From Scortum barcoo (Eukaryota > Chordata > Actinopteri > Centrarchiformes > Terapontidae), in the NCBI GenBank assembly GCA_023238725.1, contig CM041536.1:16027271-16091270 (forward strand): a DNA stretch of 64,000 nucleotides. Reading direction: 5' to 3'. Shown here one piece after another: positions 60,001-64,000 of the stretch (its first letter is position 1; every line of letters starts with the position of its first letter). The notes beneath the pieces were generated by a model. That model had not been told where the DNA came from. It did not search any database and saw only the letters and a program-made list of their open reading frames with translations. The translations under genes were made by a program, and so were the position numbers.

Positions 60001-62929
60001 CAGAGGTCGTGTCAGAGAGGTGATCTTTATCGACTTGTGCGCCTGCCTGATCGTGTCCACTAGTCTCGGTCGCCGTGTCACAATTCCAGATAGCGCCTCT
60101 CAGAGTGGAGGGAGACAATGTGGCTTTGGGCCGCATTCGTGGATCAGAAAGCAGAGGACACTTTAGATTTATCAAGATTTAAACATTTTGCATAAGCCAG
60201 CGTTTAACCTTGTTACATCTTGACATGACACAACCAGGGCCAGAGGCAGGAGAGACGTTTTAGAGTTAGAGCTCAGACAGTGTATCACTGCCGGGAACAC
60301 ACACATGCACGACCCAACAGCAACGACAGCCGTCCCTTTTTGGAGGTGTGCCTGCGTGTGTGTCTCTGTCACAGGAGTTCTCATGCCCTTGTTACGAGTA
60401 ATGAAGAGTTATGAGTGTGTGAGTGGCAGTAATGACTAGCCTACAAACATGAATGTGCTATTAGGCCACGTCCAAGTCTAATATGAATACAAATACAGCC
60501 ATCAGCCCCTTGTTGCTACAGTGTTATGATAATAATCACATTACTACTATATTAAAGAGACAGCAAGCTGCCCTGTCTTCATCAAGCAACCGCTGACTGG
60601 ATCTCGATGACCAATGTGTGCGGAGGAGAGCTCATTATTATTCATAAAAGGAGAGGCCAGCCGGGGCCACAAAACACACATAGATGGTGAGAGTGGGTGG
60701 AGGGACAGAGACTGAGAGGAAGAGAGAGGGAATATTTTGAATGAAACTGAAAAGCTGAATTGCAACTGAGCCTTAGAGACTGGTGAGTCACATATCGAGA
60801 CAAATACAGTGAGAGAAATGAACAGAGGGGGTGGGAGGGTGGAGGTGGTTTAAGGGAGGAAAGTACCCTATGGAGCAGGTTTTTCCTTTGGGCAGCATAC
60901 TGTAGTGCTAATCTTTTTACACATCCAAATGGAGAAAGCAGTGAAAGAAATAAGAAGCATGTGATGAAGTTCTCTCTCTCCAGCCAGCACCTGTTAGAAC
61001 CACTGGATAAAATATGATATCTGTTCTCTGTGTTTGTTCACTTGTCACAACTACACTCATATCTGGATTTTCTCAGATTATTCATGCAAACAAGGACCGC
61101 ACAGAAACATATGGAACAGCCTTCCCTCCCATTTGACAAATAAAAATAATAATTAACAGTTATCTACATTTCATTGTGTGTGTTTTTTTTCTCCCTTTCC
61201 CACCACACAGCCAAAATACACTCACACAACTCTGGCAGATAAAAGGATCAGGCCTACAGCTCGGTCGAGGCTGTTAGAACAAATTCTCTTAAGTTGTTCT
61301 GACCAAGCAGCTGGATTTATAGTGCTGGAAGCACACCGAGTAGAGGTAAAGTGAGGGAAAACCATCAAGTGTTTATTAGATCCACAAACAGAACAAAGGA
61401 CACTGGTTTGAAATAAATTTTAATACATGGCAATTCAAGGTGAAAACGAGGGACCGGCAATGATTCCAGTAGTTGGATCATGACAGGTAGTTAAAAAGCT
61501 TTGCAGAAGTAAGTAGATACACTGTTCCAGGATGTGGGTCAAAATTGTTAGGTCATATGATTTTAGTACATAAAGTTTGTTACATTCATAAATTTTGCAT
61601 AAATCGAGTCTGTGTAAAACAATAACGTGACTAACAAAGACAAAAACTGACAAATTAAATGACTCAATCACCAATATTCATTTCAGGTTTCCTGTAGATC
61701 ACCATGATTTCTGCAATAAAACTTATGAAACTCTGCGAAAAGTTTGTGGAGTTTCACGGTAGATTGAGATGTACCTCTGTCGGAGGAGGAAGAGAGAACA
61801 AGATAATTACATTGACATTGCCAGTGAACATTGTTTAAAATTTTACAAATGGTGAAATTTGCAAATCAATTGCTTCAGTTTCTCCCATGTGGCAGTTCGA
61901 CCGGCAGTCTTGTTTGTCAAGAAGATGTTGATACTAATAATGATCTTAGAATTAAAGCCATTTTGTATCATGTTCAAATCTCACAAACGTATATTTATAA
62001 TAGAACATCTTTGGTTTATAGTGAGTGTGCAGGCATTTCTTTTTTTCATCACATTTCCAGTGATTCTGCACCAAACACAGCCATACAACTTCTGGCCTTA
62101 AAGGTCTTTCTCATTTAATGTTTACATTATTTATGCGTAAACACCAATATGGCTGAACACATTTCCCAGTTTAATCACACTTTTAAAATTGCTGTGTGTC
62201 AGTCTCACTGTCAGCGTTGGAGGAGGAACAAAGCGACAACGGAAAAGGAAGGTGATTTATTTCTAAGAGGAAGAACTGCATAATTGCATAGTGAGCAAAT
62301 GATTAAATAAACACACTAAAACATCTGTCATTATTGTTAATGATATTCAAATCTTAAATTGTTTGTGTAGAAGAAATCGTGTTATGTATTCGTACTTGAT
62401 ACAAACTAATTTTTAATCTAAAGTTCAGATTGAGTTTGCAGCTGACACAAAGACTGTAATGAAGAACCACACAATGACTGAAATAATAGCTGGAGAGTGG
62501 TATTTCTATAGTTCTTTGCTATGCTATCGACGATTTACTTTCATTAACCATATAACCTTGGGACCAGACAAACTGCTACATTGTTATTCCCTTCATCTAC
62601 TCTGGCTTTCACATTTCAACTCCACCTATTTTTACACTTGGCAACACAGCTGCAGTACAACTCAGACAGGCTGAGATATCCTTTATAGATCTGGGCTGAA
62701 ATATTCATTTGAAAATTTTATCCTGTGAGTCCAACTTCCAGACAGCTAGCACCGAAAGGCAAAATGTCCTAGTATAACTTGGTGTGTGCGTACGTGTGTG
62801 TGAGAGAGAAAGAGGGAGATACCATACTACTGTAACTTAGGAAGGTTGGGCTACGTGGTTGGACAAATAGAAATTCAAGCCTCACCCAGATATACAAGTG
62901 ATACATGGGTAAGAGTTACTTTGTGCTCC

Positions 62930-62979
<50 letters not shown>

Positions 62980-63879
62980 GTGATCGTGACTGTACTGACA
63001 AAAGCACTCATCTGGGGAAGTTGGTTGCTCTCCATGTGCAGACACCCTGGTTGCCGGGGAAACCAGTCTAAAGTTGTGAGCAAGAGGCGGCGCAGGCCTC
63101 TGCAGTGCAGCAGAAAAACAGCAGCACAAGCCTGAACTTGGAGTGACGGCATACACAGCAGCGCTCATCACGATACACACAAACCGTAGCACAGTTCTCC
63201 AAACTCGTCTCTCTCTCTCTCTCTTTCTCTCTCTCACTCTCTCTCCCCCTCTCTGGCTCACCTGAGGAAATACATCACACATGCTCAACAGCTCTAGATA
63301 GTGTGTAGGAGGGTTGCACTGTGGCTGGAGCTGTTTGCTGGTTAACATCAACAAGTCACTTGGAAATCAGAGAGGAACTCCCGGAGTAAACACTTGATGT
63401 TTGCTGCTCAGTGTGTAGCTGGAGCGAAAAAATGTGCCACTACACAGGAGCTAAGCCAGACAAATATACAGGAGAGCAGAGAAATATATTTTTCCAAGGA
63501 AAACTGGGCAGCGCACAAGAGCAAGTGTGAGTTACTTGCTCCGCCAAAGACCACACTCATGCTTCCCGACTGCATTTATTCACACTTTACAGGGAGCCAA
63601 ATGAGAGAACTCACACGACCACCTGTCTGATGTCTAAAGCTCCGCTGAGAAGCGTTCAGACAGCTTGTGTCATGTAATGCATCGTTTAAGAAAAAAGTGT
63701 CATCATATATACATTTCTGGAGGTGTTAGGAGGCCTAGAGTGTAGATTTTCTGCTCATCACCCATCTGTCTTTGGTCTTACAACCAACAGGTCTGACAAT
63801 CTACTTCATACAATCACAATAGTAAGAATCTGCAGCCAACAATGTTAACATATTTATACTTAATGGGTACAATGTTCTC
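57001..63879. other. Gene-free region downstream of hgf, part 3
   Basis: No gene supported. Contains an alternating CG/CA stretch near 57262-57290, GT/GC-alternating DNA near 59836-59862, a TC tract at 62933-62977 and CT-rich DNA at 63209-63255. The 58.7-59.3 kb segment is more GC-rich than its surroundings and may be an unrecognised dispersed element. Confidence 0.65.
62933..62977. repeat. (TC)n microsatellite
   Basis: About 22 uninterrupted TC units. Confidence 0.95.
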
Positions 63880-64000
63880 TGGGTACTCCAGCTTCCTCCC
63901 AACAATCCAAAAGACATGCAGGTTAGGTTAATTGGCAACTCCTAAATTGCCCCTAGGTATGAATGTGAGTGTGAGTGGTTGTCTGTCTTCTCTATGTCAG
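63880..64000. repeat. Dispersed repeat, cut by the window edge
   Basis: Contains TCTGGGTACTCCAGCTTCCT, AAAGACATGCAGGTTAGG, TTAATTGGCAACTCCTAAAT and GTGAGTGTGAGTGGTTGTCT in the order of a repeat very common in fish genomes. Continues past 64000. Recognised from memory; class not assigned. Confidence 0.65.

Noticed and set aside
63394..63630. Open frame with YFSKENWAAHKSKC, reminiscent of the end of a MYND zinc finger
   Set aside because: The required CxxC pairs before it are absent, there are no splice sites supporting a longer gene, and the frame is short. Treated as chance.

Overview
This window comes from a bony-fish nuclear genome, most likely a percomorph teleost. The evidence is split vertebrate genes with compact GT-AG introns, abundant CA/GA/GATA microsatellites, an L2-type LINE fragment, a TA-flanked MITE and several dispersed repeats that resemble teleost families. 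All assignments rest on reading the sequence; no search was run.

Two protein genes are present, both on the + strand and arranged head to tail. The first is the 3' part of cacna2d1, the voltage-gated calcium channel alpha2/delta-1 subunit. It has 16 exons between 1558 and 12895 that join in one frame to about 454 C-terminal residues, including the delta peptide and a GPI-type tail. A roughly 2 kb 3'UTR follows, carrying a 140-bp GATA tract and a terminal AATAAA at 14944. The exons upstream of 1558 lie outside the window.

After about 9.7 kb of gene-free DNA comes a complete 18-exon hgf gene (hepatocyte growth factor) between the ATG at 24636 and the stop at 42861. It encodes a signal peptide, an N/PAN domain, four kringles (each built from two exons), an activation cleavage site and a protease-like beta chain. 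All three catalytic triad positions are substituted (Gln, Ser, Tyr). Exon 2 carries one surplus base that breaks the frame inside the PAN domain. Every other exon is intact and in phase, so a sequencing or assembly error or an allelic lesion is more likely than an old pseudogene. The human genome has the same CACNA2D1 then HGF tandem order, which supports both calls.

The last 19.6 kb (44.4-64 kb) contains no gene I can support. It holds microsatellites, low-complexity DNA, a 9-bp tandem array whose unit equals a splice-donor consensus, and a dispersed repeat cut by the window edge. The two genes do not act in one pathway: alpha2/delta-1 sets calcium-channel surface density, and HGF is the secreted ligand of the MET receptor. 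Their adjacency is conserved synteny.

The more unusual observations are the exon-2 frameshift in hgf, a near-perfect U12-type donor in cacna2d1, the loss of the catalytic Asp in the HGF beta chain, and a possible 15-nt alternative acceptor in kringle 1. I did not find a new biological system here.
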